Origin: Asterella californica
Taxonomy: Eukaryota; Streptophyta; Marchantiopsida; Marchantiales; Aytoniaceae
Reading direction: 5' to 3'
Assembly: GCA_036924285.1 (NCBI GenBank)
Contig: JAYKYS010000012.1
Span: 10,850,001 to 10,914,000 of the forward strand
DNA length: 64,000 bases
In this document: positions 22,766 through 31,764 of the stretch, in pieces
Layout: the number at the start of each line of letters is the position of its first letter
How positions within the stretch are numbered: position 1 is the first letter of the stretch
Translations under genes and position numbers: made by a program
Notes under the pieces: model-generated
The model's input: the letters and a program-made list of their open reading frames with translations, nothing else
The model's database searches: none
What the model was told of the DNA's origin: nothing

Positions 22766-22774
22766 CTGTACTGG
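22766..22774. repeat. 9-bp target site duplication, left (CTGTACTGG)
   Basis: Identical to 31765-31773, directly outside the right inverted repeat. Confidence 0.93.
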
Positions 22775-22882
22775 CAGTAATTTACTTGGTCGGGCCCATG
22801 CGCCAAAGTCGTTACTTGACCGGGCCCATGCGCCAAACTCGTTACTTGATCGGGCCCGAGACTGGTAATAAGAGTTGATGAC
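22775..22882. repeat. Left terminal inverted repeat of the MULE
   Basis: Built from 2.7 copies of a 30-bp unit beginning TACTTG.TCGGGCCCATGCGCC, then GAGACTGGTAATAAG and AGTTGATGAC. The short tandem units with GGGCCC cores could be multiple transposase binding sites. Confidence 0.93.
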
Positions 22883-23085
22883 CGACATCGTGGCAGGGCT
22901 GTTGACATGGACAGTAAGAATATTGACGTGGAATGCAGTGTGTATGTCGAACATGGATACTCATCGTGGTTGGACATACAGTCATCGTGGAAATGCGAAG
23001 TAGCAATCCGCCCTGCTATGACGCTGTACCCAATCATCGATGTTTTCGAACTGAATTGCAATCACCTGGCGATCGAAGCGCGGGG

Positions 23086-23210
23086 TAGTGAAGCGCGGGG
23101 GTAGTGGACGCTGTCGATAGCGTTAGACGTGCTGGTGTCTATCAGCATTAGCACGCGCGGGGGTAGTGGGGGACGCTGTCGATATCGATAGACGTGAGTC
23201 TATCAGCACG
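23086..23210. promoter_or_regulatory. GC-rich direct repeats upstream of the MULE transposase
   Basis: Two copies of GCGCGGGGGTAGTGG (23094 and 23154), each followed by GACGCTGTCGATA and a TAGACGTG..GTCTATCAGCA palindrome-like block. They lie immediately before the ATG at 23216, so a promoter or 5' UTR control role is plausible but unproven. Confidence 0.4.
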
Positions 23211-23215
23211 ATTCG

Positions 23216-26117
23216 ATGGAGACAGCAACTGTGGAGACAGCGGCGGCAGATGAGTGGAATATCGACGAACTTAACTTTCCAACCGAGGATATATCTTTCG
23301 CATTTCCTTCCGGGCCTAGAGTGGAGGGGGCAGAGAACGAGGAGAATAATATTTTCCAGCGTTGGAGAGTAGAGTTTCGGACAGAAGAAGTGCGACCGCT
23401 GATCGATCTGAAAGGAAGATCATGGGAGGAGATTCGCACAGCTGCTAGTAAAATCAAAATGGATACTTTGTTTGTAAACTTTGATGAGTTTGAGTACGCA
23501 CTATCATGTCTCTGCGTGGTGTTAGGTCGAGCCTGCCACAAGGTGAAGTCGAAAGAAGAATGTAGAGTGCGTGTGTGCAGATATGGCGCTCCCATTCGAC
23601 ATCAAAAATTATCTCAGTCATACGGAGTCTACGGAGGGGGAGAGGAGAATAACGACCCCCTTGTTCATCCGAACAGTGAACTCGGTCGATCCTTCCATGA
23701 GTTCACACAACGGAGGACGAGACGACGAGTGGTTTCTACACCCGATCGAGTTGCGGGAGGAACTATCGATTTGAACGTGGAGCTTGATGGACAGCCTAGA
23801 GGTGCACAGGCACGAACAGTACCAAAGAATGGTGCTTGCGGGGAGCAGCTACGGTACATGAGCGGAGGATGGAGGCTGTATCGTGCTGGAGGACTTCTGC
23901 CTAGTTCAGGTGATCGTAGTTCAGGTGATGGGAGTTTATCTTGCCCTTTTAGGGTGAGAGCACAGAAGAATAAGATGACTGGAAGAATCAAAATAACGGT
24001 ATGTGACATTACCCATTCATGTCCAGCAAGCGTACATTCTTGGCGAGGCCCTACCAAAAACAGTCGATGGCTGAGTTCAGTCCTTGGAAATCGTGTGGTC
24101 GTGAACCAGAACACACCGGTAAGGGATCTTGTCGAGGAATTCCGTCAATCGTTTCACAGGAAGTCATCTTATGCGCAGATGTGGCGGATGCGTGAACTCG
24201 GACGTGATTCTTTGCACGGGAATCAGAGAACATCATTTAACTTCATACCTGGTCTATGTAGACGTATAGAGAGCATCGATGAAGGAGCAATTGTCGACTG
24301 GGGTAATTGGGAAAGTAGTCCACACATGTTCCGTCATGCTTTTGTTTGTCCAGGAGCTACACGGAGAGTACTGCAATATACTCAGAAACTGATAGCTATA
24401 GATGCGTGCCATTCTAAAAATCGTAAGTACCCGTGTCAAATTTTCACGGCTTCGGTTTTGGATGGCAACAATGAAACAATAATTCTAGCATATGTTGTGG
24501 CTCCAGAGGAGTCCACCCATACGTGGACTTGGTTTTTACTGTTGTTGAAAGAAGCGATTTATGGTATTCTTTCTCCAGACACTGTGATTATTTCCGATCG
24601 ACAGAAAGGGTTAGAGTCTGCTGTCGCGGAAGTTCTGCCTGGTATAGTACATGGACACTGCGCTCAACATATCAAGATGAACCTCCGTAGTCGGTTTGGC
24701 CGTGATGCAGAGAAACCTTTCTTAGCGCTACTGTATGCAAGGAGTATCGAGCGGTAAGTAAGTCTGATACATATACCAGTGCATTCACTGTATTGAGTCA
24801 TTGCGGTGGTTTTGCGCAGGAAGACGTGCAAAGATGTGGTTTTGCGAAGGAAGAAGGTGCTAAGGTTAAGGTTAATTTTGTGTTTATTGTTGCAGGTTTG
24901 AGCAGATAATGTCTGGTATTCAGGAATCCGGAGAGAAAGGAGTAGCTTTGGCAACCTACCTGAAGACTATTCGACCCGAGCGTTACAGTAGAGCATGGTT
25001 TCCTCTCCCTAGATATGAGAAAGTGACATCAAACCTCGCTGAATCTGTGAACAATGCACTCAGGTCGATTCGTTTACACGCACCCTTCCGCATTCTGTTG
25101 GATATGTGGTTTTACATTATGCAACAGTTTTCGACTCGTAGATCTGCCTTGGAGCAACACAGAGGGCTTCTCACGTCTTATGCGAGACAGAGACAGCAGG
25201 AGAATGAGATAGCTTCCGAACAGCTTTTATGTTCGATATCGTCATCCTCACAAGCCAGCATTAGGACCATAGACGGTCGTAATTATGTTGTAAGACGTCT
25301 CCAAGAAAGCAGTCGAGGAGAATGTTCATGCTTCGAGTATCAGGACATGTTATGGCCTTGCATGCATGCTATATGCTGGGACCGGGAGACGGGGATTAAT
25401 TCCAGCAACAATATCGACTCCATATGGTACGCAGGTTCCTTACATGGGATATATGGTCAGCATGCATTGCCGGCTTTTACTGTCCAAGATCTGGATCCTG
25501 TGTATGGTTGTCAAGCTCCACCGATAGCTGTCAAACGGGGAAGACATAGAGTTGTTAGAATACAGTCGTCCGTTCATAGGAGTGATTCACAAGCAGATGT
25601 TCCTTCAGTACCTTCAGTGGTGGTGGTCGAGGGAGTAAATCTGGAGTTTCCAGCTTCAGGTATGAATACCCAGTTCGACCCAATGCCACTAGAAGAAACA
25701 GCGAATGCTCTCTCACAAGGTCCACCTCGACGCAACCGCAGAGCAGGAGATAATACTGTGAGGCAGCGGGGGCCACGTACGTATGCTTTGAGGTGTTCTA
25801 TATGTAGGCAAGTTGGACATAATAAACGACGGTGTCCATCACTCATAGCAGATATAGGTGTTACTGGTGTTGTTAATTCTAATTCTACAGGTGTTACTGC
25901 AGCAGAAGAAGTGACTGTAGAAGGTGATACTGCTGTAGAAGGGAACCCTGTAGCACATGATAACCCAATTTTGCAGGAGAGGTCGAGTTTTCATACTCCA
26001 TGTGGAGTCCACCATACCACCGAGTCTCCTGCTCCTGATGACATGTTCGGCTCCACTGAGTTTCTCTTCTCGAATTCGGATGAAGGTTCCATGAGCGAGA
26101 CAGACTTCTCAGAGTAA
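23216..26117 (+). CDS. MULE transposase (two exons: 23216-24753, 24896-26117)
   Basis: Spliced product of about 919 residues. The intron 24754-24895 has donor GTAAGTAAGT and acceptor TTGTTGCAG, and joining the exons keeps frame (CGG TTT GAG). The MULE catalytic triad is visible: D396 (IAIDACHSKN), D461 (IISDRQKG) and E562 (NLAESVNNAL), with spacings of 65 and 101 residues, plus the GHCAQHIKMNL C/H motif between the second D and E. A SWIM finger follows (C656-x-C658 ... C668-x-H670) and a CCHC knuckle (RCSICRQVGHNKRRC, about 813-827). The N-terminal 200 residues are variable, as usual for a DNA-binding MULE N domain. The ATG lies about 330 bp inside the left inverted repeat. No stop or frameshift is seen, so the enzyme may be functional. 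Confidence 0.92.
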
Positions 26118-26439
26118 ATCAGGCGGAGACAATTATCTACGCGGAGGTTAGTATTTCCAAACGAGTTGCATCGGTGCTGTCACTGCATTTCATGTACGAA
26201 AGCAGTTAAAGTGTCTATGAGTTGAGTTGAGTCACGGCAAGTCACAAGTCACGGGAAGCAGGAAGCATAGGGATCAGGAACATGTCTCTGGCTGAAACGT
26301 TTTACTGGCTGAGGACTTTGGAGTATACAAGTTCGCATCAGGAGGTGAAGTAAGTTATCGGCCACTGGTTTCCCTGTCCTTCTTAGGAATGAAGTCATTT
26401 CGCACCGGCCTGCTGCTTATTTGTGAAGTAAGCCTGCTT

Positions 26440-26790
26440 AGGAGTGAAGTAAGAGCATTTCGGCCACTGGTTTCAGGTTTGCTAAACTGCTTAGGAGTGA
26501 AGTAAGAGCATGAGGGCCACTGGATTCTGGTTTCAGGCCGATGCTTAGGACAGAAGGTAATTCATTTCGGCCACTGGTTTCAGGTTTAGCGAATGTGCTT
26601 AGGAGTGAAGTAAGAGCATGAGGGCCACTGGTCTCAGGTTTAGCAGTACTGCTTAAGAGTTAAGTAAGAGCATGAGGGCCACTGGTATCAGGTTTAGCAG
26701 TACTGCTTAGGAGTGAAGTAAGAGTATGAGGGCCACTGGTCTCAGGTTTCAGGACACGGTTAGTACATTTCAGTAATAAGTACATTTCGC
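26440..26790. repeat. 54-bp tandem repeat array, about six units
   Basis: GGCCACTGG recurs at 26462, 26515, 26569, 26623, 26677 and 26731. Units contain GCTTAGGAGTGAAGTAAGAG and CAGGTTTAGCAGTACT. It lies just downstream of the transposase stop, in its probable 3' UTR. The surrounding 26118-27125 has no other supported gene. Confidence 0.85.
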
Positions 26791-27133
26791 ATCGGTCACT
26801 ACTTTCAGGTTTCAGTAGTTGCTTAGGTTCGCATCGACCAGCTGTAGAAGTGAGGAGGTTTACCAGCTTATACATGCTCTGCTGCTAACTGTATTAGTAA
26901 AAAGGTTTACCAGCTTCCTGTAAGCTGTATTCGCAGAGTCAGGCAGTGCAGAGTGAGGTGGTTTAGATACTTGATTTGTTTCGACCCAGCTTCGATGGGT
27001 GTGTACTGGCTTTACACATACCGTGAATCCGTTCAGACGTTAAGATGTGAAAGTATTATTTGAACTCCAGACCTGACGTGGACGTTCGACAGGAGGTACT
27101 CACCGATTGATTTCTTTCCATGCAGGTAGACCT

Positions 27134-27568
27134 ATGTGGAAGTTGGAGGCGGATTCTGGGTCGTCAGAACGGATTGTTGTAAGCCGATCAGTAAGACTCA
27201 TGCCCGTCTTCTTTTCCGAAGATTGGCAGGTATGTGGCGGTTTGCTCTCAAGGCCGATGCGAGTTTCGAATAAGGAGGTGGAGGACGAGTTTCCGGAGTG
27301 GCATAAAGTTTGTATGCAGTGGAGACGTTACGCAGATGATGCTCAACTAGATGTGCCGTTCTCTTCTGTATCTGAGCTTGCCATGTGTATAATCGGAAGC
27401 AAAGCAGTTGTTGGACATGTAGAGCAGAGGAAGGTAGTCAAAGAGTTGATCGGGCATCTTTTCTGTGTGAGAGATCTCTTCTCCATCGACAAAGGGTTGT
27501 TAGAAGCAGTAAATGCTGAGTTCCCATGTCCTCCTCTCTGCCAAGAATGTGGGGTTCCTTGGGTGTAA
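27134..27568 (+). CDS. Small MULE accessory ORF or downstream exon (unknown)
   Basis: 144 residues from the ATG at 27134 to TAA. The codons directly before it follow an acceptor-like TTTCTTTCCATGCAG ending at 27125, so it may be a downstream exon rather than an independent gene. The product is soluble-looking, with a Trp-rich start (MWKLEAD) and middle (EFPEWHKVCMQWRRYAD) and a C-terminal C-P-P-L-C-Q-E-C cluster that could bind zinc. Its place after the transposase and inside the inverted repeats recalls second genes of other Mutator elements, but I see no similarity I can name. Confidence 0.45.
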   Translation: MWKLEADSGSSERIVVSRSVRLMPVFFSEDWQVCGGLLSRPMRVSNKEVEDEFPEWHKVCMQWRRYADDAQLDVPFSSVSELAMCIIGSKAVVGHVEQRKVVKELIGHLFCVRDLFSIDKGLLEAVNAEFPCPPLCQECGVPWV

Positions 27569-27898
27569 TTGCCCACTAGCACCGTTTACTTCGATAGTCT
27601 AAGCAGTTGGTTCGTCTGTTCGATCTGGTCGATGGGTGTGTACTGGCTTTACCTAGGTTCGCATCGACCATCGAGTGAAGTAACTTCACCACTCGCTAAC
27701 TGGTCAATGTTGTAAGTTCCGCTTCCAAGTTCTTTCATTGTAATCGATGTGGTGTTCCAGACTGTAAGACAGTTTACTGTAAACTCTACCTTAAACTGTG
27801 TACTGATTCATTTTATCGTCATTTCTCTGTATTCGCAGTATCGTCATATCTCTGTATTCGGCATATCCGTCCCTGTCTCCGCTACCTCGTCAACTGTC

Positions 27899-28092
27899 AA
27901 TGGTCGATGGCTTGTTAGCTTGTTAGCTTGTTAGTATGGTCGATGGCTTGTTATTATGGTTCGATGGCTTCTTCGCTTGTTTGCGTTGGTAATCTCGCTT
28001 TCTGGTCGATGGCTTGTTAGCTTGTTAGTATGGTCGATGGCTTGTTATTATGGTTCGATGGCTTCTTAGCTTGTTTGCGTTGGAAATCTCGC
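27899..28092. repeat. 94-bp tandem duplication with GGTCGATGGCTTGTTAG motif
   Basis: ATGGTCGATGGCTTGTTATT occurs at 27936 and 28030, with near-identical sequence between and after, including CTTGTTTGCGTTGG and AATCTCGC. It abuts the rRNA-like segment. Confidence 0.75.
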
Positions 28093-28275
28093 GAAAGCGA
28101 TGTGTCTTTGATGACTCCCGGATGTAATCGGGAAGCGATTTCTGCCCAGTGCTATGGATGTCCACTGACGATGCTGGGAATTCAACCAAACGCGGGTAAT
28201 CTTTACGGCGGGAGTAAGTATGACTCTCTTAAGGTAGCTTCATGCCTCGTCGTCGTCTAATTAGTGACGGCCAGC
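28093..28275 (+). pseudogene. Diverged fragment of nuclear large-subunit (25S/28S) rRNA
   Basis: Blocks match the universally conserved eukaryotic core of 25S rRNA: GATTTCTGCCCAGTGCT (28137-28153), AATTCAACCAA.CGCGGGTAA, CGGCGGGAGTAA.TATGAC, CTCTCTTAAGGTAGC (28224-28238), ATGCCTCGTC and TCTAATTAGTGACG. This is the region holding the R2 retrotransposon target and the I-PpoI homing site, whose 15-base core is intact. Several normally invariant bases are changed or inserted, so it is a relic and not a working rRNA. The signature is eukaryotic nuclear rather than plastid or bacterial. The match is from knowledge of the conserved sequence, not an alignment. Confidence 0.8.
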
Positions 28276-29794
28276 TCCAGGACTATGGCTGTCTCTGCTC
28301 CCAGGTCGTCTGCGCGGCTTCTGCCTTCGTTCGACGGTTCGATCTTCGATTCGAGTCCAACAGCAATCTACTTCTGTAAGTCGTGCTCGCCTTGCCCGTA
28401 TGGTCTCTGTGATGCTAAGCATTGTGGTCAGAAGTAATGGGAGCCTGCGTAAGGATTCAGCCTCTGTAATTAGTATATTAACTCTGTAATGATATATTAC
28501 CACAACCGTGTGTACATCCTTCGAGCATTTCATAAGCTCTTATGAAAATAAGCAACAACACCTTGTTAAGCTCTTATGATGATATCCGTGTTGCTGTTAA
28601 TTCAGTATAGACTAGTAGGTCTCCCTGCTGTTCAATGAGTAAGTGCAGTGGTCTTTCCGAAGTTGTAGTTTACTTGACCTTAACTAAACTAAACTCCTGG
28701 CTTTGCAGGTTCGGCGAACGTAACACACTGAAGGGCGCAGTCTGCTGAAGGGCGTGATGCACATTCTTACGAATCCCATGCTTCAGGCAAAACGGGCAGT
28801 CCAATAGCGTAGCGTTGTCAGTTAGGCAGTAACCTTGTGCTTATATATATCAGTGCTAAATTGTTGTAGTCATACCCCAACCATCTATAAAATAAATGTT
28901 TATATCCTTCTGCCATATCGATGTATTCTTTACTGTCTTGTTGAGTTTGTAGCGGCGTTAAATCGTGGTGAGCTGTGTATACTGTTATTGACAGTCCAGA
29001 TCCTCGGCATCGACAGTGCCTTGAAATGTTTGCACCATTCGACAGTTTGTGACTGAGAACTGAAGGTTTTTCCAAACAGCAAGTAATGTGTACTATGTTT
29101 ACTGTGCATTATCTGTATGGATGACGGTCGACTGAGAACGCTTTACTTCCTGCCTTTTCAATGCAGATTGAATAAAGTTCACCATTTACATTGCAGCGAG
29201 ATTAACGATACTACTCTCGTCTCCTGTGCCTTGAAATCTTTACACCATCGACAGTTTGTGGCACCGTCTTGTGGCATCGTCTCGTGTGCCTTGAAATCTT
29301 TCCACCATTAGTCATACGATGCACAAATATGAACCAGGTACCACGACTGCAGATACGAACCATTTCACCAAACCATAATGCGATGTGAAATAGCGGTTTG
29401 GGTTACACTAACCCACTAGGAAGTTAGCACTTAGCATGACACACCAGGCATGACACACCAGGAGTCGGCACTAACCTGCTGCAGACTCACTACTGGTCCT
29501 GCTGGACTACAGACTATACCACCCTACGACACTCCGGCACCTATATCAAGGATACCAAATCGTGACAGACTTACAAAGAAAATCGGTACAGACTTACAAA
29601 GCATTACGAGAATTTCAGTCATTACGAGAATTTCAGTCAGGTTGATGATAAAACACTGTTCCAAAACAAGAGTTACAAAGCATTACCCGTGCTCAACGTT
29701 TCTCTCTCACTACGTCAGCCACCCCCGTGCTATGTCTCTTACAATGATGTTACAGGAAGCCACTGCTCGGTTCTAAACAGAACTGTATTACAAC
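28276..29794. other. MULE interior without a supported gene
   Basis: Short ORFs only. CCTTGAAATCTTT.CACCAT recurs near 29020, 29229 and 29290 with TCGACAGTTTGTG, making a loose repeat of about 60-210 bp spacing. This is probably the convergent 3' region between the plus-strand and minus-strand gene sets. Confidence 0.4.
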
Positions 29795-30595
29795 TCAAGG
29801 CTTCGAGTAGACCTCAGCCAATGTCCGCTTCATCTCCTTAAGCTCCTCGTATGACAATTTAACTTCTTGTAATGTCCGTCGCATATCTTCAAACTCCTCT
29901 ACCGAGACAGTCTGTTGAACCGGGCTCTCACTATTCCCTTCCTGACTACTCCCTGCGCCATCTCTATTCACTTGTTTCAAGCTCGTGCTCGTGGTGTATA
30001 CTGCTCCTTGGCCACGCGAAGGGGTTACAGAGTCATGCTGCCTCAAGCTCGTGGTGTATACTGCTCCTTGGCCACGCGAAGGGGTTACAGAGTCATGCTG
30101 CCTCAAATGCGAAATGCCTACAGAACGGGGTACACTTTCTTCCTTGCTCATCTTCGAAATTATCAATTTCTCACCTGCTGTGCGAATCGAAACTGTTACT
30201 CGAGGAAAACTCAACACTCTTCTTGATATTTCAGCTTCCTGACTATCCTCCAATCTCTCGTGTAACTCGCCAGCTGATATTGTCAAGAAACTACGAGCCT
30301 CATCAAAAATGGTGACTTCGAGTGGTAACCCTCCCATCGATCCATCACAAAGGAACACCTTGAATCGATACACGATTTCACTCTGTGCATCCGGATGACA
30401 AAACACGCCTTTCCTTCGACTGGACAAACACCTGCGGCCATTGGAAAATCGGAAAGAACAAGCCTGGTAACAAAATTTCCATGGATAAGCTTGATCAGCC
30501 GAGTAATTCACTACGTGACATCTTATGGGTCCAAACGTCCCACACCGTCCATCACGAAGTGCTACACTCGGTGATATTAACATCTCCTCCGCCAT
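29795..30595 (-). CDS. RPA1-like OB-fold protein carried by the MULE
   Basis: 266 residues from the ATG at 30595 (minus); the frame extends upstream to 30607 without an ATG. Residues 18-112 resemble the C-terminal ssDNA-binding domain of RPA1: a four-cysteine ribbon (C42, C46, C56, C66), then YRFKVFLCDGSMGG, PLEVTIFDEARSFL and ISAGEL, which parallels the strand pattern and the F-x-E-x-A ... SA-x-EL ending of RPA1 DBD-C. The middle has two perfect 20-residue repeats starting LRQHDSVTPSRG, and the end (SVEEFEDMRRTL onward) is a predicted helix. Replication protein A binds single-stranded DNA in replication and repair; here it could help transposition or be a captured host gene. It may form one transcript with the gene at 30715-31440. 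Confidence 0.6.
   Translation of the reverse strand: MAEEMLISPSVALRDGRCGTFGPIRCHVVNYSADQAYPWKFCYQACSFRFSNGRRCLSSRRKGVFCHPDAQSEIVYRFKVFLCDGSMGGLPLEVTIFDEARSFLTISAGELHERLEDSQEAEISRRVLSFPRVTVSIRTAGEKLIISKMSKEESVPRSVGISHLRQHDSVTPSRGQGAVYTTSLRQHDSVTPSRGQGAVYTTSTSLKQVNRDGAGSSQEGNSESPVQQTVSVEEFEDMRRTLQEVKLSYEELKEMKRTLAEVYSKP
29987..30106. repeat. 60-bp in-frame tandem duplication in the RPA-like gene
   Basis: Positions 30001-30046 and 30061-30106 are identical, at a 60-bp period. It encodes a duplicated 20-residue block and so keeps the reading frame. Confidence 0.9.
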
Positions 30596-30714
30596 TCGCA
30601 CACACACACACTACCTCTCCCCCAGGTTGGTAAACTACTCGACCACTGCTACTCACAACGACCACACTACCTCTCTCCCAGGTTGCTGCTTCTCTGCTCG
30701 ACCACAACTGCTAC

Positions 30715-31440
30715 TCACAACGAGTGCACTCTCGCGGTGATGTCCAGTACCTTCTCCACTGAGGTCTCAACAGCACGAATCGATTCTAGTGCACTGCCGA
30801 TCAATCGCTTAGCTTCTTGCAGAGTCGTGCCACAGTTCAAACACTCCTCCTTCGCAGTATCCAGCTCAGTATGAACTGCACTACTGGAAAATTTCGAGCT
30901 CTCGTCATCCCACTCAGACAAAGATATGTTTTGCATCCACGAGTTTGCAGTGTTGAGCACCGCACTGTAAGTATATGGACGACGACAGTCCCATACGTGT
31001 CTTTCCTTCGTCTCGGGATTAAACGAAATCTTCAATAACCACCCACCACTCTGCATACGTTCAAGCACAGATTGCTGGTCCTCGACTGTCAACCGTACGA
31101 ACTGGCTCGCTTTCAGGTTCGTGAATCGTTCACCCGTCCTGCTCGATGCAGCAAATCGTGGCAAGTTGTCAAATGTTGTGCCTACGCAAGAAATGTCATA
31201 TAAGCACACCGAAAATTTCCATTCTTTTTGCACCACATTCGGAGCAATACCGCAAATGTGCGCTCCATCGATAGCTCGTTTCGGCTTCGATCCTCCGCTA
31301 ATGTCGCATCCACACTTGCATACGTCTGCTGTGACTAGGCCATTCGCGTTTGGGTGGAGCACTGCAACATAACCCTCGATCCAATATGACACTAGCTGCT
31401 GTTGCTCTAACTGACGCTCGAATTGCTTTAAGGTGTGCAT
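30715..31440 (-). CDS. MULE accessory protein with Cys cluster and helical tail (unknown)
   Basis: 241 residues, ATG at 31440 (minus), about 215 bp inside the right inverted repeat, so the gene reads inward from that end. The sequence shows YWIEGYVAVLHPNANG, then C-K-C-G-C, a hydrophobic strand-rich middle (WKFSVCLYDIS, GGWLLKISFNPETK, VWDCRRPYTY) and a C-terminal predicted helix (EAKRLIGSALESIRAVETSVEKVL). The strand-rich body next to a Cys cluster is compatible with another OB-fold protein, but I cannot name a family. The stop lies in CTCGTTGTGAGTAG, which contains a donor-like GTGAGT, so splicing to the RPA-like ORF 120 bp downstream is possible. Confidence 0.5.
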   Translation of the reverse strand: MHTLKQFERQLEQQQLVSYWIEGYVAVLHPNANGLVTADVCKCGCDISGGSKPKRAIDGAHICGIAPNVVQKEWKFSVCLYDISCVGTTFDNLPRFAASSRTGERFTNLKASQFVRLTVEDQQSVLERMQSGGWLLKISFNPETKERHVWDCRRPYTYSAVLNTANSWMQNISLSEWDDESSKFSSSAVHTELDTAKEECLNCGTTLQEAKRLIGSALESIRAVETSVEKVLDITARVHSL

Positions 31441-31655
31441 CGCTAATCTCTAAACGTCTACAGGCACAGTCCGTCGAGAACGAGGTCGCTCTGTGTTCCC
31501 CGTTCATACAGTTCGCGCCTAACGATGTCGCTCTGTTCTCGTTCCCGTTCATACAGTTCGCGCTTACTTCTATCTGGTTCCCGCCAACCTTAATCGAGTC
31601 ACATCTGCGTATTGACATGGCGCTGCTGCCGTGGCATGACTATGCTTACGTGTAT

Positions 31656-31764
31656 GTCATCAACTTCTTATTACCAGTCTCGGGCCCGATCAAGTAACGA
31701 GTTTGGCGCATGGGCCCGGTCAAGTAACGACTTTGGCGCATGGGCCCGACCAAGTAAATTACTG
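31656..31764. repeat. Right terminal inverted repeat of the MULE
   Basis: Reverse complement of 22775-22882 with one extra base (AAGAAG against AAGAG near the inner end). Confidence 0.93.

Larger units (their letters stand above)
22775..31764. mobile_element. Autonomous Mutator-like element with accessory genes (8990 bp)
   Basis: The ends are inverted repeats starting CAGTAATTTACTTGGTCGGG (22775-22882 and complement of 31656-31764). They differ by a single-base indel over about 108 bp. A perfect 9-bp duplication CTGTACTGG flanks the element at 22766-22774 and 31765-31773, the size typical of Mutator insertions. Inside are a two-exon MULE transposase and an accessory ORF on the plus strand, two accessory genes on the minus strand, 54-bp and 94-bp tandem repeats, and a large-subunit rRNA fragment. 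Near-identical ends and an open transposase frame suggest a recent, possibly active copy. Confidence 0.93.

Noticed and set aside
23665..24114. 149-codon minus-strand ORF within the MULE transposase
   Set aside because: Shadow of the transposase reading frame, whose DDE, SWIM and CCHC motifs are clear.
28030..28260. 76-codon ORF through the rRNA-like segment
   Set aside because: The nucleotide match to large-subunit rRNA explains the sequence better than a protein does.
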